A stretch of DNA of 64,000 nucleotides from Litoribrevibacter albus (GCF_030159995.1 NZ_BSNM01000016.1:62001-126000); one strand, 5' to 3'. Positions 27,948 to 38,190 are shown, counted from the first letter of the stretch. Notes: a model not told the origin generated them from the letters alone. Numbers and translations: made by a program.

Positions 27948-28601
27948 TTAATAATGCCAATGAAATCGAATTCCGGTGTTGTCCAACCCTTGATTGCGAT
28001 CCTCACAAAAACCGCCGTGCGACAGATGATCGGTCAAAATCGACAAAGCCCAGCGCTCTGAGAACCGCCATCCAACTTCTATGGCTTCACGAAACAATAC
28101 CCGACAGCCCAACCCCCGCCGTTTGCTTTCAGGCTCTCGTTTTCCGTTATGAACGGTTAACCCGAAAAACGGAATCACAAACAGACCGGAATCAGCTTCG
28201 TCCTCAAAGACATCCAATTCCCAGCTATATCCAGCGTATAAATAGCTGGTATTGCCTATGCCGTTAAGCATCAACCCATAGGTGGGTTCCGCATTGAACA
28301 ACCAATCCACAGGTTCAGTAACCACTTCGCCATTGGCGTCAGTGCCATGTTCAACCCGACTGGCAACCAATCCTTTATTGTGAGCAAAGATGCCGACTCG
28401 AAGTTTGGTGATACCATACTCGGAAGCCATATCGGAAGCCATGTCTGAAGTGTCAGTGGATGCGGAATCCGAACTTATGCTTGTACCCGTGTCCGCTGAC
28501 AGTGGCGGCAGGTAACCCACGCTCAACATCAGTACACCGACAACACAATACACTCGCCTCGTTAGCCGCATAACACCTCGCATTTGAAAGAGCCCAGACA
28601 T
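27948..28601 (-). CDS. PagL-like lipid A 3-O-deacylase (acyloxyacyl hydrolase family)
   Basis: The product is a predicted outer-membrane beta-barrel of the PagL type, which removes the 3-O acyl chain of lipid A. It has a signal peptide (VYCVVGVLMLSVGYLPPLSA), then a serine/aspartate-rich linker, then beta strands ending in aromatic/hydrophobic residues. The C-terminal motif ILTDHLSHGGFCED (H-x-S, the catalytic His and Ser) and NQGLDNTGIRFHWHY (barrel-closing strand) are the family signature. The linker contains the duplicated tetrad SDMA-SDMA. ATG 28601 gives 217 residues; ATG 28571, with GAGGT just ahead, gives a neater signal peptide. Confidence 0.72.
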   Translation of the reverse strand: MSGLFQMRGVMRLTRRVYCVVGVLMLSVGYLPPLSADTGTSISSDSASTDTSDMASDMASEYGITKLRVGIFAHNKGLVASRVEHGTDANGEVVTEPVDWLFNAEPTYGLMLNGIGNTSYLYAGYSWELDVFEDEADSGLFVIPFFGLTVHNGKREPESKRRGLGCRVLFREAIEVGWRFSERWALSILTDHLSHGGFCEDRNQGLDNTGIRFHWHY

Positions 28602-28842
28602 GCCCCGGATCGTCTACAGACCATCTCGACCGACAGAGTCCTTTCCAATAAAGGCATAAAATTAAGTATTAGTCGGAATCCACAGTTAACCAATCGGATT
28701 TTTAGATCGATCCCGCCTTCCCTTTCCAGTAAATCGTCGGGAAGTTGCCTATAAAACGTTCGAATAGTCGCCCTTTTTAAAACGACTTCTGTTAGAATTC
28801 GCGGATTCCCTTCACCTTGACTTCAAGCCTGCCAGACACTTC

Positions 28843-30882
28843 ATGACACCGATTGAAAAACGCATTCAACAGCTTAACGACCGACAACAAGAAGCGTGTA
28901 AATACATCAGTACACCGCTGTTAGTAATTGCCGGTGCAGGCAGTGGTAAAACCAGTGTTATTACCACCAAGATCGCTTATCTCATCGATACCTGCGGGAT
29001 TAAGGCTCACAACATAGTCGCGGTGACCTTTACCAACAAGGCCGCCCGTGAAATGAAAGAGCGGGTTGGGCAACTGATTCAAGGTAAAGCCAGCCGAGGT
29101 TTAACCGTATCTACCTTCCATAACCTGGGTTTGAACATCATTCGAAAGGAATGCAAAACCTTGGGCTATAAATCCGGCTTTTCCATCTTCGATCAACAAG
29201 ATGCACTCAGCCTGATCAAAGAAATCATGATTCGCCAATACGACGATGACGGAGGTATGGCAGATCAGGTTCAAAACCAGATCTCAAACTGGAAGAATGA
29301 AATGCTGATGCCGGAAGACCTGATGAACGTATCAGGTTCTCCCGAAGAAGTGGCTGCCGCAGTGGTTTACGAGCGCTACAATCGCTACTTAAAAGCGTAT
29401 AACGCGGTTGATTTTGACGACCTCATTTTATTGCCGACGTTACTTTTCCAGAACCATCCTGAAGTGCTGGAAAAGTGGCAACGTAAAGTACATTACATGC
29501 TGGTGGACGAGTACCAAGACACCAACACCAGTCAGTACTTACTGGTTAAACAATTGGTAGGCATGCGCGCCAAATTCACCGTAGTAGGTGACGACGATCA
29601 GTCCATCTACGCATGGCGTGGCGCCCGTCCCGAGAACCTTACTCAACTAAAGGTCGATTTCCCAAGCCTGAAAGTGGTCAAACTCGAACAAAACTACCGT
29701 TCGACCAGTCGCATTCTGAAAGCGGCAAATATTCTGATCGCCAATAACCCACACGAGTTCGACAAGAAACTCTGGTCCGATTACGGCATGGGCGAAGAAA
29801 TCCGGGTAATTGCCTGTAAGAGTGAAGACGCCGAAGCCGAACGAGTGGCGTCAGACATCATCGAACAACGTCTGCGACGGGGAAATCACTACAGCGATTA
29901 CGCCATTCTCTACCGCGGGAATCACCAATCCCGTCTGATAGAGATGAAACTCCAGTCCTATCAGATTCCCTACAATCTGTCCGGCGGCACCAGTTTCTTC
30001 TCTCGCACCGAAGTCAAAGACATCATGGCGTACCTGAAACTGATCGTGAACCCGGACGATGACAACGCCTTTCTTCGAATCATTAATATCCCGAGACGAG
30101 AGATTGGCCCGACCACCCTCGAAAAGCTGAGTGCATTAGCCAACCAGCGGGACGTCAGCTTATTCACAGCCTGTGACGACATAGGCCTCGATCAGGTTTT
30201 ATCCGAAAAAGCGACAGCGCGTATACGCCAGTTCCATAATTGGATGCAGCGTGTCACTCAAAACTGCTATCAGGGCAACGCCATTGATGCCGTCACCGAA
30301 ATGATTCGGGACATCGACTACGAAGCCTGGTTACATCAGACCAGCAACAGTCCGGCACAAGCCGAGAAGCGCATGAACAACATCTGGTTTCTGGTGGAAT
30401 CCTTACAGCGCTCTATTCATCGGGCACAGGAAGACGGCGACGAAGGTGACATCGAAGACGCCATCGCTAAGCTGGTACTGCGTGACATGATGGAACGACA
30501 GGAAGAAGAGGAAGAAACCGATAAAGTTCAGTTGATGACACTGCACGCGTCTAAAGGTCTGGAGTACCCCAATGTCTACATCATGGGGATGGAAGAAGAG
30601 TTGCTCCCCCACAGAAACAGCATCGATGATGACAACATCGAAGAAGAGCGCCGTTTGATGTATGTGGGAATTACTCGTGCCAAGCGAGTGTTAACACTTA
30701 CTTACGCTGCAAAACGTAAGCAATATGGTGAGATTTTTAACACCACGCCGAGTCGTTTTCTAGAGGAACTGCCTCAGGAAGATCTAACTTGGCAAGGTGT
30801 GAAATCGAAAGAAGATCCTGAAAAGCTTAAAGCCCACGGGCAGGCCACACTCAGCAGTTTGAAGTCATTATTGGGGGACTGA
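28843..30882 (+). CDS. rep: ATP-dependent DNA helicase Rep
   Basis: Rep is a 3'-5' superfamily 1 helicase that clears proteins ahead of the replisome. The 679-residue protein has Walker A AGAGSGKT (30-37), motif II VDEYQDTN, motif III GDDDQSIYAWRGA, motif IV LEQNYRST, motif V LMTLHASKGLEYP and motif VI MYVGITRAKR. Length agrees with Rep rather than the longer UvrD. The neighbourhood (comM before, EAL protein and cytochrome c5 after) is like that of Pseudomonas rep. No strong ribosome site is visible before the ATG. Confidence 0.95.
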   Translation: MTPIEKRIQQLNDRQQEACKYISTPLLVIAGAGSGKTSVITTKIAYLIDTCGIKAHNIVAVTFTNKAAREMKERVGQLIQGKASRGLTVSTFHNLGLNIIRKECKTLGYKSGFSIFDQQDALSLIKEIMIRQYDDDGGMADQVQNQISNWKNEMLMPEDLMNVSGSPEEVAAAVVYERYNRYLKAYNAVDFDDLILLPTLLFQNHPEVLEKWQRKVHYMLVDEYQDTNTSQYLLVKQLVGMRAKFTVVGDDDQSIYAWRGARPENLTQLKVDFPSLKVVKLEQNYRSTSRILKAANILIANNPHEFDKKLWSDYGMGEEIRVIACKSEDAEAERVASDIIEQRLRRGNHYSDYAILYRGNHQSRLIEMKLQSYQIPYNLSGGTSFFSRTEVKDIMAYLKLIVNPDDDNAFLRIINIPRREIGPTTLEKLSALANQRDVSLFTACDDIGLDQVLSEKATARIRQFHNWMQRVTQNCYQGNAIDAVTEMIRDIDYEAWLHQTSNSPAQAEKRMNNIWFLVESLQRSIHRAQEDGDEGDIEDAIAKLVLRDMMERQEEEEETDKVQLMTLHASKGLEYPNVYIMGMEEELLPHRNSIDDDNIEEERRLMYVGITRAKRVLTLTYAAKRKQYGEIFNTTPSRFLEELPQEDLTWQGVKSKEDPEKLKAHGQATLSSLKSLLGD

Positions 30883-30890
30883 TCAGTCCC

Positions 30891-33431
30891 CTAGACGTTT
30901 TCGTCTTCCGTCAGAATAGTCAGCACATCCGCATTCAAATGGCTCTTCGCCATTTGCTGAACATCGCCCTTAGCCAGAACATCCGGCAGTTCATCTTCAT
31001 CAATAGGACGAGATAACAGGAAGCCCTGAGCACTGTCGCATTGATGTTCCTGCAAGAACAATAAATGCTCTTTGGTCTCAATGCCTTCAGCCACCACATA
31101 CTTATTGAGTTTGTGGGCCAGGTCGATCACCGAAGTCACGATATGACGGCTTTCTTCACTTTCGTTGGTCGGAGCGATGAAACTGCGGTCGAGTTTAATC
31201 ACATCCACCGGCAACTGACGAAGATAGCTCAAGGAGGAGTAACCCGTACCAAAATCGTCCAATGCCACGGTTACACCTAAGTTGTTGGCCTGTTTCATTA
31301 CAGAGGCCGCCAACTCACTGTTGTGGATAAGTACGTTCTCGGTAATTTCCAGCTCCAGTCGGTCACCCGGCATGTCTTGTAAACAGGCTTGCAAATGATC
31401 CACCAGCTTATCATCACAAAACTGACGCGCGGATAGGTTAACTGCCAATTTATAGCTGCCGAGTCCGGCACGTTCCAGACCTCGAATGATATTCAAACCG
31501 TGGCTGATCACCCAGCGCCCCAGCTGGAAGATCATCTCACCCTGCTCCATCTGAGGGATGAAATGATTGGGCATGATCAGTCCTTTTTCAGGATGACGCC
31601 ATCGCACCAAAGCTTCAAAGCTGTCGAGATCTCCCGAATCCAGTCGATACTTAGGCTGCAAGAACAGACAAAACTCTTCGTTATCCAACGCCGTTTGCAG
31701 CGCAGATTCCAGCTCCAATGCTTTGGAGATATCAATCAGCATCTGATCATTAAAGAAGTGGAAGCTATTTTTACCCTCTTCCTTGGCAGCGTACATCGCC
31801 ATGTCAGCCTGACGAGTTAAATCTTCAGGGCTGCTGTCCGGGTTATCACAACACACCACGCCAATACTGGCCGTAATCGTCAGTACCCGATTATCGATTT
31901 CAATCGGCTGACGGAACTCAGTCAGGATTTTTCTTAGGAAAATATGAATGTCATCCGGGTCTTTGAGGTGACGACAGATGATCGCAAACTCATCCCCGCC
32001 CAAACGGCATAAGGTATCTTTTTCTGAAATCAGCTTTTCCAGACGTCGCGCCATTTGCACCAGCAGATGATCACCTGTCATGTGTCCCAGGGTTTCATTG
32101 ATGCGCTTGAACGAATCCAAATCCAGGAACAACAGACCAATCGACTCTTCCGGATGATCTTTTAATTCACTCACCGCTTCCCGTAATTCGTGCACATACA
32201 AGGAACGATTCGGTAAATGCGTTAACGTGTCATACATCGCCAGTCGTTCCAGCTCACCGGTTCTCAGCTCAACTTCCCGACTCAAAAACTCTAAACGACG
32301 GGACAAGTCCACGGTCGCAATATCCAACTGATCCACTTCATTAAAGTGACTGCCATGATCCGGAGCCAACCGGTTTCTCACCAGCTCATATTCACCGTCT
32401 GCCAGTAATGGCAAGGTTTGATTATGTAAGGTAATTCGCTGAACAGGACGCCAAAGTAAAGCGACTCCAACCAACACCGACAGCATCCCGGCTAACAAAG
32501 CAAACAACAGAGAGAAAAGCATCAGTTGCTTACTACTGGCCTGTTCTTCCGTGAGATCGGAAGCAACCAACAGTACATCGCCCAATTGGTTGATCTCCAT
32601 CGCCCATAACGCCCACGCTTTATCTTTCATCAGCACCTGCTGACCCGAAGACAACAACTCTTTAAGGCTATAGCTGCGGTTCGCAAACACCAATACCTCA
32701 TTGGTTAACACCTGACTAGTGGACGACATCAACCCCACATTCCAGTTAGCCAAACGACCAAGATAACTCGGATCAGTGCCAACAACGGCCAACGCCAATT
32801 CAACACCAAATGAGCGCCCCATCGCGGCAACCACATCCGAAATCGATTGGGCAATCACCATCACATAGCGAGTACCACCATCAAGCAAAATAGGCACACC
32901 TATATAAAGGCGACAATCATCAGAACAATGAATAAGAGATTCAGGGCGACTTTTTTGAGGGACCCACTCCAAAAGCTCAGTCACAGGTTTCATACTCACC
33001 TGTCCCTTCTGGGCCAACACTTCGGCGCGATCACCCAATAACACGATAGCATCCATCTGGCCGAAGAGATTGAGATTATCCCATTGCAAGTCAATCGCTC
33101 GCATTAAGGCAGTCAAATCAGGGTCGGGTACTTTTGCAGAATCGGGAGCGATGTGATTGGCAGCACTCACCGCCAAAGACTCGGTACTGGCAAGCAACAT
33201 AATCTGGTCAGCAACATCAACTAACCCATCACCAGTCATCGAAATCAGTTGCTTAAAATTTGTACGGTATTTATTTAGCTCAGTTTCAAGGTATCGGTCT
33301 TGTCGCTCAGCCGACCAGATATAGGTGGCAACCGCAAACACCAATACAATCAAGGAAGCCACCAGAGCAAAAGCACTCGCCACTTGAAATTTCAAACTGA
33401 TGAATTTTGAATCAGCTAATCGAGAGCTCAT
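30891..33431 (-). CDS. Membrane sensor GGDEF-EAL protein (c-di-GMP metabolism)
   Basis: The 846-residue protein (ATG 33431, ahead of which lies AGGTGTT; a GTG at 33494 would add 21 residues) has two membrane helices (residues about 15-37 and 307-329) enclosing a periplasmic sensor region. A linker, GGDEF domain and EAL domain follow. The GGDEF site is intact (CRLGGDEFAI, about 474) but the inhibitory I-site arginine is replaced (SEKD). The EAL site is also intact: FEALVRWRH (about 604), NLSARQF, TENVL, DDFGTGYSSL, KLDRSFI and VVAEGIET. It may both make and break c-di-GMP, but the net direction cannot be read from sequence. Confidence 0.92.
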   Translation of the reverse strand: MSSRLADSKFISLKFQVASAFALVASLIVLVFAVATYIWSAERQDRYLETELNKYRTNFKQLISMTGDGLVDVADQIMLLASTESLAVSAANHIAPDSAKVPDPDLTALMRAIDLQWDNLNLFGQMDAIVLLGDRAEVLAQKGQVSMKPVTELLEWVPQKSRPESLIHCSDDCRLYIGVPILLDGGTRYVMVIAQSISDVVAAMGRSFGVELALAVVGTDPSYLGRLANWNVGLMSSTSQVLTNEVLVFANRSYSLKELLSSGQQVLMKDKAWALWAMEINQLGDVLLVASDLTEEQASSKQLMLFSLLFALLAGMLSVLVGVALLWRPVQRITLHNQTLPLLADGEYELVRNRLAPDHGSHFNEVDQLDIATVDLSRRLEFLSREVELRTGELERLAMYDTLTHLPNRSLYVHELREAVSELKDHPEESIGLLFLDLDSFKRINETLGHMTGDHLLVQMARRLEKLISEKDTLCRLGGDEFAIICRHLKDPDDIHIFLRKILTEFRQPIEIDNRVLTITASIGVVCCDNPDSSPEDLTRQADMAMYAAKEEGKNSFHFFNDQMLIDISKALELESALQTALDNEEFCLFLQPKYRLDSGDLDSFEALVRWRHPEKGLIMPNHFIPQMEQGEMIFQLGRWVISHGLNIIRGLERAGLGSYKLAVNLSARQFCDDKLVDHLQACLQDMPGDRLELEITENVLIHNSELAASVMKQANNLGVTVALDDFGTGYSSLSYLRQLPVDVIKLDRSFIAPTNESEESRHIVTSVIDLAHKLNKYVVAEGIETKEHLLFLQEHQCDSAQGFLLSRPIDEDELPDVLAKGDVQQMAKSHLNADVLTILTEDENV

Positions 33432-33888
33432 AACACCTAACTCTTTTTTAACGCTCAGAACGTGACGGTAGCCAGTTCGAGTTCTGAATAACACTCGTCC
33501 AAGGCCATACCAACTGGGTTTGCTTCAACTTGTTAAATTTTGATCCAAGGGAAAGAAAAGACCCTCAGACAGGCTTTTCACCATAGCTTGTAAGCCAATG
33601 ATATTCCAGAACTATTTAGCACTTTCTAATGAAACACCGGCGTCAAATCACAAATATCAAATGATTCTCGGCAAGAAACTTCATTGTCTATCGGCTAATG
33701 CAGAAAAACCATGAGAAGAAAGCTCAATAATGATCAATGCAACCAACAAAAAGGGCTTCTCATCCCACTACTCAATCATACAAATGACATCAATATAAAG
33801 AAGGTCTACACATAAGACAGAATCTATAGGCATAAAAAAAGTGGGCTAATGAATCATTAACCCACTTTTTATTGAGACAAGATCGATA
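33432..33888. other. Intergenic region upstream of the GGDEF-EAL gene
   Basis: The gap between the GGDEF-EAL start and the cytochrome c stop holds the cytochrome terminator (33834-33870). Otherwise I see only AT-rich sequence without a convincing gene or repeat. The promoter of the GGDEF-EAL gene must be here. Confidence 0.5.
33834..33870 (-). terminator. Terminator after cytochrome c5
   Basis: GTGGG-C-TAATGA (33841-33852) pairs with TCATTA-A-CCCAC (33854-33865) with one mismatch, flanked by seven A on the left and five T on the right. It works on both strands by sequence and lies 19 bases past the cytochrome gene stop. Confidence 0.88.
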
Positions 33889-34305
33889 CTAGAACTTGCT
33901 CATGAACTCAATCGCAGCAGACAACTCTTCATCAGAACAGTTACCACAGGTGCCTTTAGGAGGCATTGAGTTGATACCGCTGATCGCGTTTGCCAATAGC
34001 GTATCAAGACCTTTCTCTAAACGAGGTGCCCAGTCAGAAGTACCTTTCTTCGGCGCACCCAACACACCAACACCATGACACGCGCCACAAGAAGCGTTAT
34101 AAACTTCTTCACCAGAACGAGGACCTGAGGCCGATGCAGTCGCTGCACCAGAAGCCGCAGCACACTCTTCACCCTGAATACACGCAGAACCTACTGGCTG
34201 AATACGCTCGCGAATTGCTTCATCACTGTTTGAACTCGCCATTGCCAAGGTAGATAGGATTACACCTGCAAGTACCGCAACAACTGAACGAATGGCTTTC
34301 ATCAT
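33889..34305 (-). CDS. Cytochrome c5-like c-type cytochrome
   Basis: The 138-residue periplasmic protein has a signal peptide (VVAVLAGVILSTLAMA), a linker rich in alanine and serine, the haem motif CGACH (73-77) and the likely axial methionine Met114 in INSMPPKGTC. The second cysteine pair Cys120/Cys123 in CGNC is the disulfide typical of cytochrome c5. It carries electrons to a terminal oxidase or similar acceptor. In pseudomonads a cytochrome c5 gene (cycB) lies close to rep, as here. It has its own terminator. Confidence 0.9.
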   Translation of the reverse strand: MMKAIRSVVAVLAGVILSTLAMASSNSDEAIRERIQPVGSACIQGEECAAASGAATASASGPRSGEEVYNASCGACHGVGVLGAPKKGTSDWAPRLEKGLDTLLANAISGINSMPPKGTCGNCSDEELSAAIEFMSKF

Positions 34306-34739
34306 CTTTCAAGACCCCTGTTATCAGCTAATCAGCCTCATTCCTTCTTGAATAAGACCATATAAATTTTGGATCGCGCGATTATACCTGCAATAACCCT
34401 AAAGACCAAACGGTTGATATTAAAAGCATAGAGCTATATCAAGAATTCATGGATTAACAGGGCAATGACTCAAAATCTAACACCTACCCTGTCTGTTTTT
34501 CGACCAGTTCACATAAATTATTGATCCTACACGACAGGCACGACAAGCAAGTCATTTCTGACTGATTCAGTCACTTTCTAACCGGCAGAAATTCCTGAGA
34601 CTTGCTACCTTCTTTGCTCACACTCAACAAGTTAATCCTTCGAGGAGACACACAAGCCACCCGTTAAGACGTACAAAAAGCAAAGACCCACACTCAAAAC
34701 AGAGATCCACAACAAAAATAACAACATCTGGAGATAAAT
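34306..34739. other. Intergenic region between cytochrome c5 and the S15-type hydrolase
   Basis: This 434-base gap separates divergent genes. I found no open frame with family features, no tRNA, and no strong palindrome. The last 130 bases are A-rich and lead to a GGAG ribosome site for the hydrolase. It probably carries both promoters, but I cannot place them with confidence. Confidence 0.5.
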
Positions 34740-36422
34740 ATGAGTACTAACCGAGTCGAAAGACAGTCACGTCTTTTGTCGACACAATTCTTTGCCACTC
34801 TGATGGCATTATTACTGATTGGCTTAAGCAGTTATGGCCATGCAACCAATCTATTGGCGGGATTCACCTCCATTCCCGGGCAATTCCCTGAATCCGACTT
34901 GTATACCGTCAATGACGACATTGTGGTTACCAGCTTTGACGGAGTTGAGCTGACCGCCAACGTCTTGGTTCCGACCACTGGCGAAGAAAGCTATCCGGCC
35001 ATCATCTTTATCAACAGCTGGTCGCTGGATGAATACGAGTACATCCCACAAGCCGCGAAACTGGCAGAACAGGGCTATGTGGTTCTTAGCTATGCGACGC
35101 GTGGTTTTGGTGAATCCACAGGTGAGATCAACACCGCCGGCCCGAAAGACATGATCGACTTCAGCCGTATGATCGATTGGCTTTTGGCAAATACGCCTGC
35201 AGACGCAGAGCGCATTGGTGTCTCCGGGATTTCCTACGGTTCAGGCATCAGCCTGTTAGGTGCGGCTCATGACAGCCGTGTTTCTGCAGTTGTTGCGATG
35301 AGCACCTGGGGCGATCTGGTTGAATCACTGTATGCACAGGAAACGCCACGCCTTATCTGGGGCGGTCTGTTAACTTTATTGGGCGAACTCACCGGCAACC
35401 CGGAAGAAGACATTGCTAAAAACTACGGCAACCTGATTGTTCACAAGAACATTCCTGAAACGCTGGAATGGGCCTACGGTCGCTCAGCGGTAACCTATGT
35501 CGACATCCTCAATGCGCGTAATGTACCGATTTATATTGCCAACAACTTTGGCGACAACCTCTTCCAACCGAACCAAGCACTAGCGCTGTATGAAAAACTG
35601 ACGACGCCTAAGCGCATCGATTTAAGTCAGGGCATGCACGCGAGCGCCGAATTGTGGGGCTTAATCAACGCAGACAAAGACCACTATCTATGGACCAACA
35701 CGCAACGCTGGTTTGATCGTTATCTGAAAGGCGAGCAAAACGGCATTGATCAAGAGTCCGCGTTCAACGTTGAACCGAAATACGCCAATGACCAGTATGA
35801 GCAACTAGAACAATGGCCAAGCCCACTGGTACAAGATCAGCGTTTGTATCTGCATTCTCGCGGCCTGTTCACCAACGGTGGTCTAAAGACAGAGACCTAT
35901 CGCCCTTGGTGGACACAAACCGATACCATCCTGTCCGGCCTGGACACCTTGGCTAATACCGGGGTTCCTATGCTGTCGAGTTTGATAGAAGCTGAAATTG
36001 ATGCCCCTGTGCTTACTTCAATTCCGCTGATCAGCCGTGTCAATGGCATCGTTTTCCAAACAGACCGTCTGGATCAAACCATGAAACTACGCGGTATTCC
36101 TAAGCTGAAACTGAACATTCAGCCAAGCAAGTCAAAATACCAGATGGTGGCTTATCTCTACGATGTAGACTCTGTAGGTATTGGTCGTCTGATCACTCAT
36201 GCTCCATTAACAGATTATGAAGCGGCAGAAGACCGTCGCCAAACAGTAGACCTTAACTTGGTAGCGGCCGCCTACGATGTTCCGGCAGGTCACCGAGTGG
36301 CGCTGGTCATTGATACCTTTGACCTTCTGTATGCTCCGCCTACCCTGGAACTGTATTCTCTTAAATTCAAATTCAATAAAGACTACCAGTCCTGGTTGGA
36401 TTTGCCGATTAAGAACCAGTAA
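34740..36422 (+). CDS. Secreted S15-type (CocE/X-Pro dipeptidyl-peptidase) hydrolase
   Basis: The 560-residue product has a signal peptide (FFATLMALLLIGLSSYGHA), an alpha/beta-hydrolase domain and a C-terminal jelly-roll domain as in CocE/PepX. The catalytic serine is in GVSGISYGSGIS (about residue 166), the acid is likely Asp in NNFGDNLFQPN, and the histidine is in SQGMHASAEL. The N-terminal ATRGFGESTGE (oxyanion-side loop) is conserved. The jelly roll (from about residue 370) has the VAYLYDVDSVGIGRLITHAP strand pair. It hydrolyses esters or N-terminal dipeptides outside the cytoplasm; the substrate is not deducible. A GGAG ribosome site is present. Confidence 0.82.
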   Translation: MSTNRVERQSRLLSTQFFATLMALLLIGLSSYGHATNLLAGFTSIPGQFPESDLYTVNDDIVVTSFDGVELTANVLVPTTGEESYPAIIFINSWSLDEYEYIPQAAKLAEQGYVVLSYATRGFGESTGEINTAGPKDMIDFSRMIDWLLANTPADAERIGVSGISYGSGISLLGAAHDSRVSAVVAMSTWGDLVESLYAQETPRLIWGGLLTLLGELTGNPEEDIAKNYGNLIVHKNIPETLEWAYGRSAVTYVDILNARNVPIYIANNFGDNLFQPNQALALYEKLTTPKRIDLSQGMHASAELWGLINADKDHYLWTNTQRWFDRYLKGEQNGIDQESAFNVEPKYANDQYEQLEQWPSPLVQDQRLYLHSRGLFTNGGLKTETYRPWWTQTDTILSGLDTLANTGVPMLSSLIEAEIDAPVLTSIPLISRVNGIVFQTDRLDQTMKLRGIPKLKLNIQPSKSKYQMVAYLYDVDSVGIGRLITHAPLTDYEAAEDRRQTVDLNLVAAAYDVPAGHRVALVIDTFDLLYAPPTLELYSLKFKFNKDYQSWLDLPIKNQ

Positions 36423-36446
36423 TCGGATAATTAGACACGCGATCAA

Positions 36447-36477
36447 AACCCGGCGCCGGATTTCATGGCGCTGGGTT
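36447..36477 (+). terminator. GC-rich hairpin after the S15-type hydrolase
   Basis: AACCCGGCGCC pairs with GGCGCTGGGTT with one mismatch, around a loop GGATTTCAT, 24 bases past the stop. No T-run follows, so it may be a Rho-independent terminator of low strength or a 3' stabiliser. Confidence 0.45.
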
Positions 36478-36648
36478 CATCATACAAATAATAATCACTT
36501 GAGAAACAAGCACATAAAACGCCTCTTTTCTCCTGCCATCAATGCACCCCCGCCTCCTCTCATTCTCGTATGAGTCTATAACCAAAAATTATTATCCAAT
36601 CAGTCAGAAATCTTTAGAATACGCCGCTTTTTTATCGGAGTTCAATCA

Positions 36649-37980
36649 ATGACCAAAGGCTCTCCTTGGGCACTGTTGCCCATGTTGCTGTTCCTAACTT
36701 TGTTCATCGGAAGCGGTGTGTATTACCAGGACGCAGGGGTTGATTTCGCCTTTTATGAAATTTCAGCTCCCGTGGCGATTTTACCGGCAATCATTCTTGG
36801 CTTGCTCCTAACCAGGGGCAGTATTAATCAACGCTTTGAACACTTCATTAAAGGCTGCAGCGATCCAACCTTGGTCACCATGCTCCTGATCTTTTTGCTG
36901 GCCGGTGGTTTTGCCAGTGTTGCCAAAGCCATTGGCGGCGTCGAAGCAACAGTGAATTTTGGTCTCAGTGTTATCCCATCTTCGTTAGTCTTACCCGGAC
37001 TCTTCGTTATGACCGCCTTTATGGCGACCGCCATGGGTACATCAATGGGCACCATCGCCGCCGTTGCACCCATTGCCGTGGGCTTGGCGGACGCTACCGA
37101 ATTACCTCTGGCATTAACAGTCGGTACAGTAATGGGTGGGGCTATGTTCGGTGATAACCTGTCGATTATTTCCGACACCACCATCGCCGCCACTCGCACT
37201 CAAGGCTGCTCTATGGCCGATAAATTCCGATTAAACTTAAAGATCGCGTTTCCCGCCGCACTGATCACGCTGGTTTGGTTGTTCTTTCAAGGCAGCGAAA
37301 TCAACAATGCTCCAGTGGAGGAATATAACCTCATCAACATGCTGCCTTATATTGTGGTCTTAGTTCTGGCCGTGGCTGGCTTGAACGTCTTAGCCGTATT
37401 ACTGACGGGTATTGTTCTGGCAGGCGTTGTGGGTCTTACCATGTTGCCTGACTATCACATCGCTCAATGGTCAAAAGACATTTATGCCGGCTACAGCAGC
37501 ATGCAGGAAATCATGATTCTATCGCTTCTCATTGCCGGGCTTGGTGCCTTAATGAAGGTCGGAGGAGGCCTAACCTGGGTAGCGAACCAAATCGATAAAC
37601 TAAGCCGTCGAACGGAAGACACAACAAACCTCAGTGATAATAGCCCTCAGCGCGCAGGGGAAAGCAGCATTGCTTTATCAGTCGCCATCTCAAACCTTTG
37701 CACCGCTAACAACACGGTTGCCATCCTGATTTCAGGCAGCTTAGCGAAAGACATTGCCGAACGTTATCGGGTTGACCCTCGTCGCAGTGCCAGCCTAATG
37801 GACATTGTGTCTTGTGTGATTCAAGGAATGATTCCGTGGGGTGCTCAGATGTTGTTAGCCGCGTCGATTGCCAAGTTATCACCACTGCAACTAATTGATA
37901 CCGTCGTCTATTGCTGGGCTCTAGGCGCCATGGCCATTCTTTCGATTGCGTTCCGCTGGCCACGCTTAAAGCCCCAATAG
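36649..37980 (+). CDS. NhaC-family Na+/H+ antiporter
   Basis: The 443-residue inner-membrane protein fits the NhaC superfamily: about eleven hydrophobic segments, the block FMATAMGTSMGTIAAVAPIA (residues about 124-143), and MGGAMFGDNLSIISDTTIAA (about 162-181) with the conserved Asp residues that bind cations. The last half contains NLCTANNTVAILISG and IPWGAQMLL. Such antiporters export Na+ for protons, in keeping with a marine habitat. NhaC-like proteins include malate/lactate antiporters, so substrate is not certain. A TCGGAG ribosome site and a strong terminator delimit it as a single gene. Confidence 0.85.
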   Translation: MTKGSPWALLPMLLFLTLFIGSGVYYQDAGVDFAFYEISAPVAILPAIILGLLLTRGSINQRFEHFIKGCSDPTLVTMLLIFLLAGGFASVAKAIGGVEATVNFGLSVIPSSLVLPGLFVMTAFMATAMGTSMGTIAAVAPIAVGLADATELPLALTVGTVMGGAMFGDNLSIISDTTIAATRTQGCSMADKFRLNLKIAFPAALITLVWLFFQGSEINNAPVEEYNLINMLPYIVVLVLAVAGLNVLAVLLTGIVLAGVVGLTMLPDYHIAQWSKDIYAGYSSMQEIMILSLLIAGLGALMKVGGGLTWVANQIDKLSRRTEDTTNLSDNSPQRAGESSIALSVAISNLCTANNTVAILISGSLAKDIAERYRVDPRRSASLMDIVSCVIQGMIPWGAQMLLAASIAKLSPLQLIDTVVYCWALGAMAILSIAFRWPRLKPQ

Positions 37981-38008
37981 CGGTTTTCATTACGACTAAT
38001 ATTTTCAG

Positions 38009-38040
38009 ATAAGGCTTCTTTCTCAGAAGCCTTATTTTTA
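38009..38040 (+). terminator. Terminator after nhaC-like gene
   Basis: A perfect 11-base stem, ATAAGGCTTCT (38009-38019) with AGAAGCCTTAT (38025-38035), has a 5-base loop and is followed by TTTTTA. It is a strong intrinsic terminator. Confidence 0.9.
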
Positions 38041-38190
38041 TCCCGCTCACCAAGGGTTGCTCACATTCGTCATTTACAGACTGTAACCATTTAACCCGGG
38101 TTAACGCTCTCGACACCAAATCCACTCTGATATCATACCTGACCAAACTTACAAACTATTAGTTATGGAAAGTAAAGTTAAGGACAACCA

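Noticed and set aside
37706-38146. Leftward 146-codon frame
   Set aside because: Antisense to the NhaC-like gene and running through its strong terminator; no protein features.
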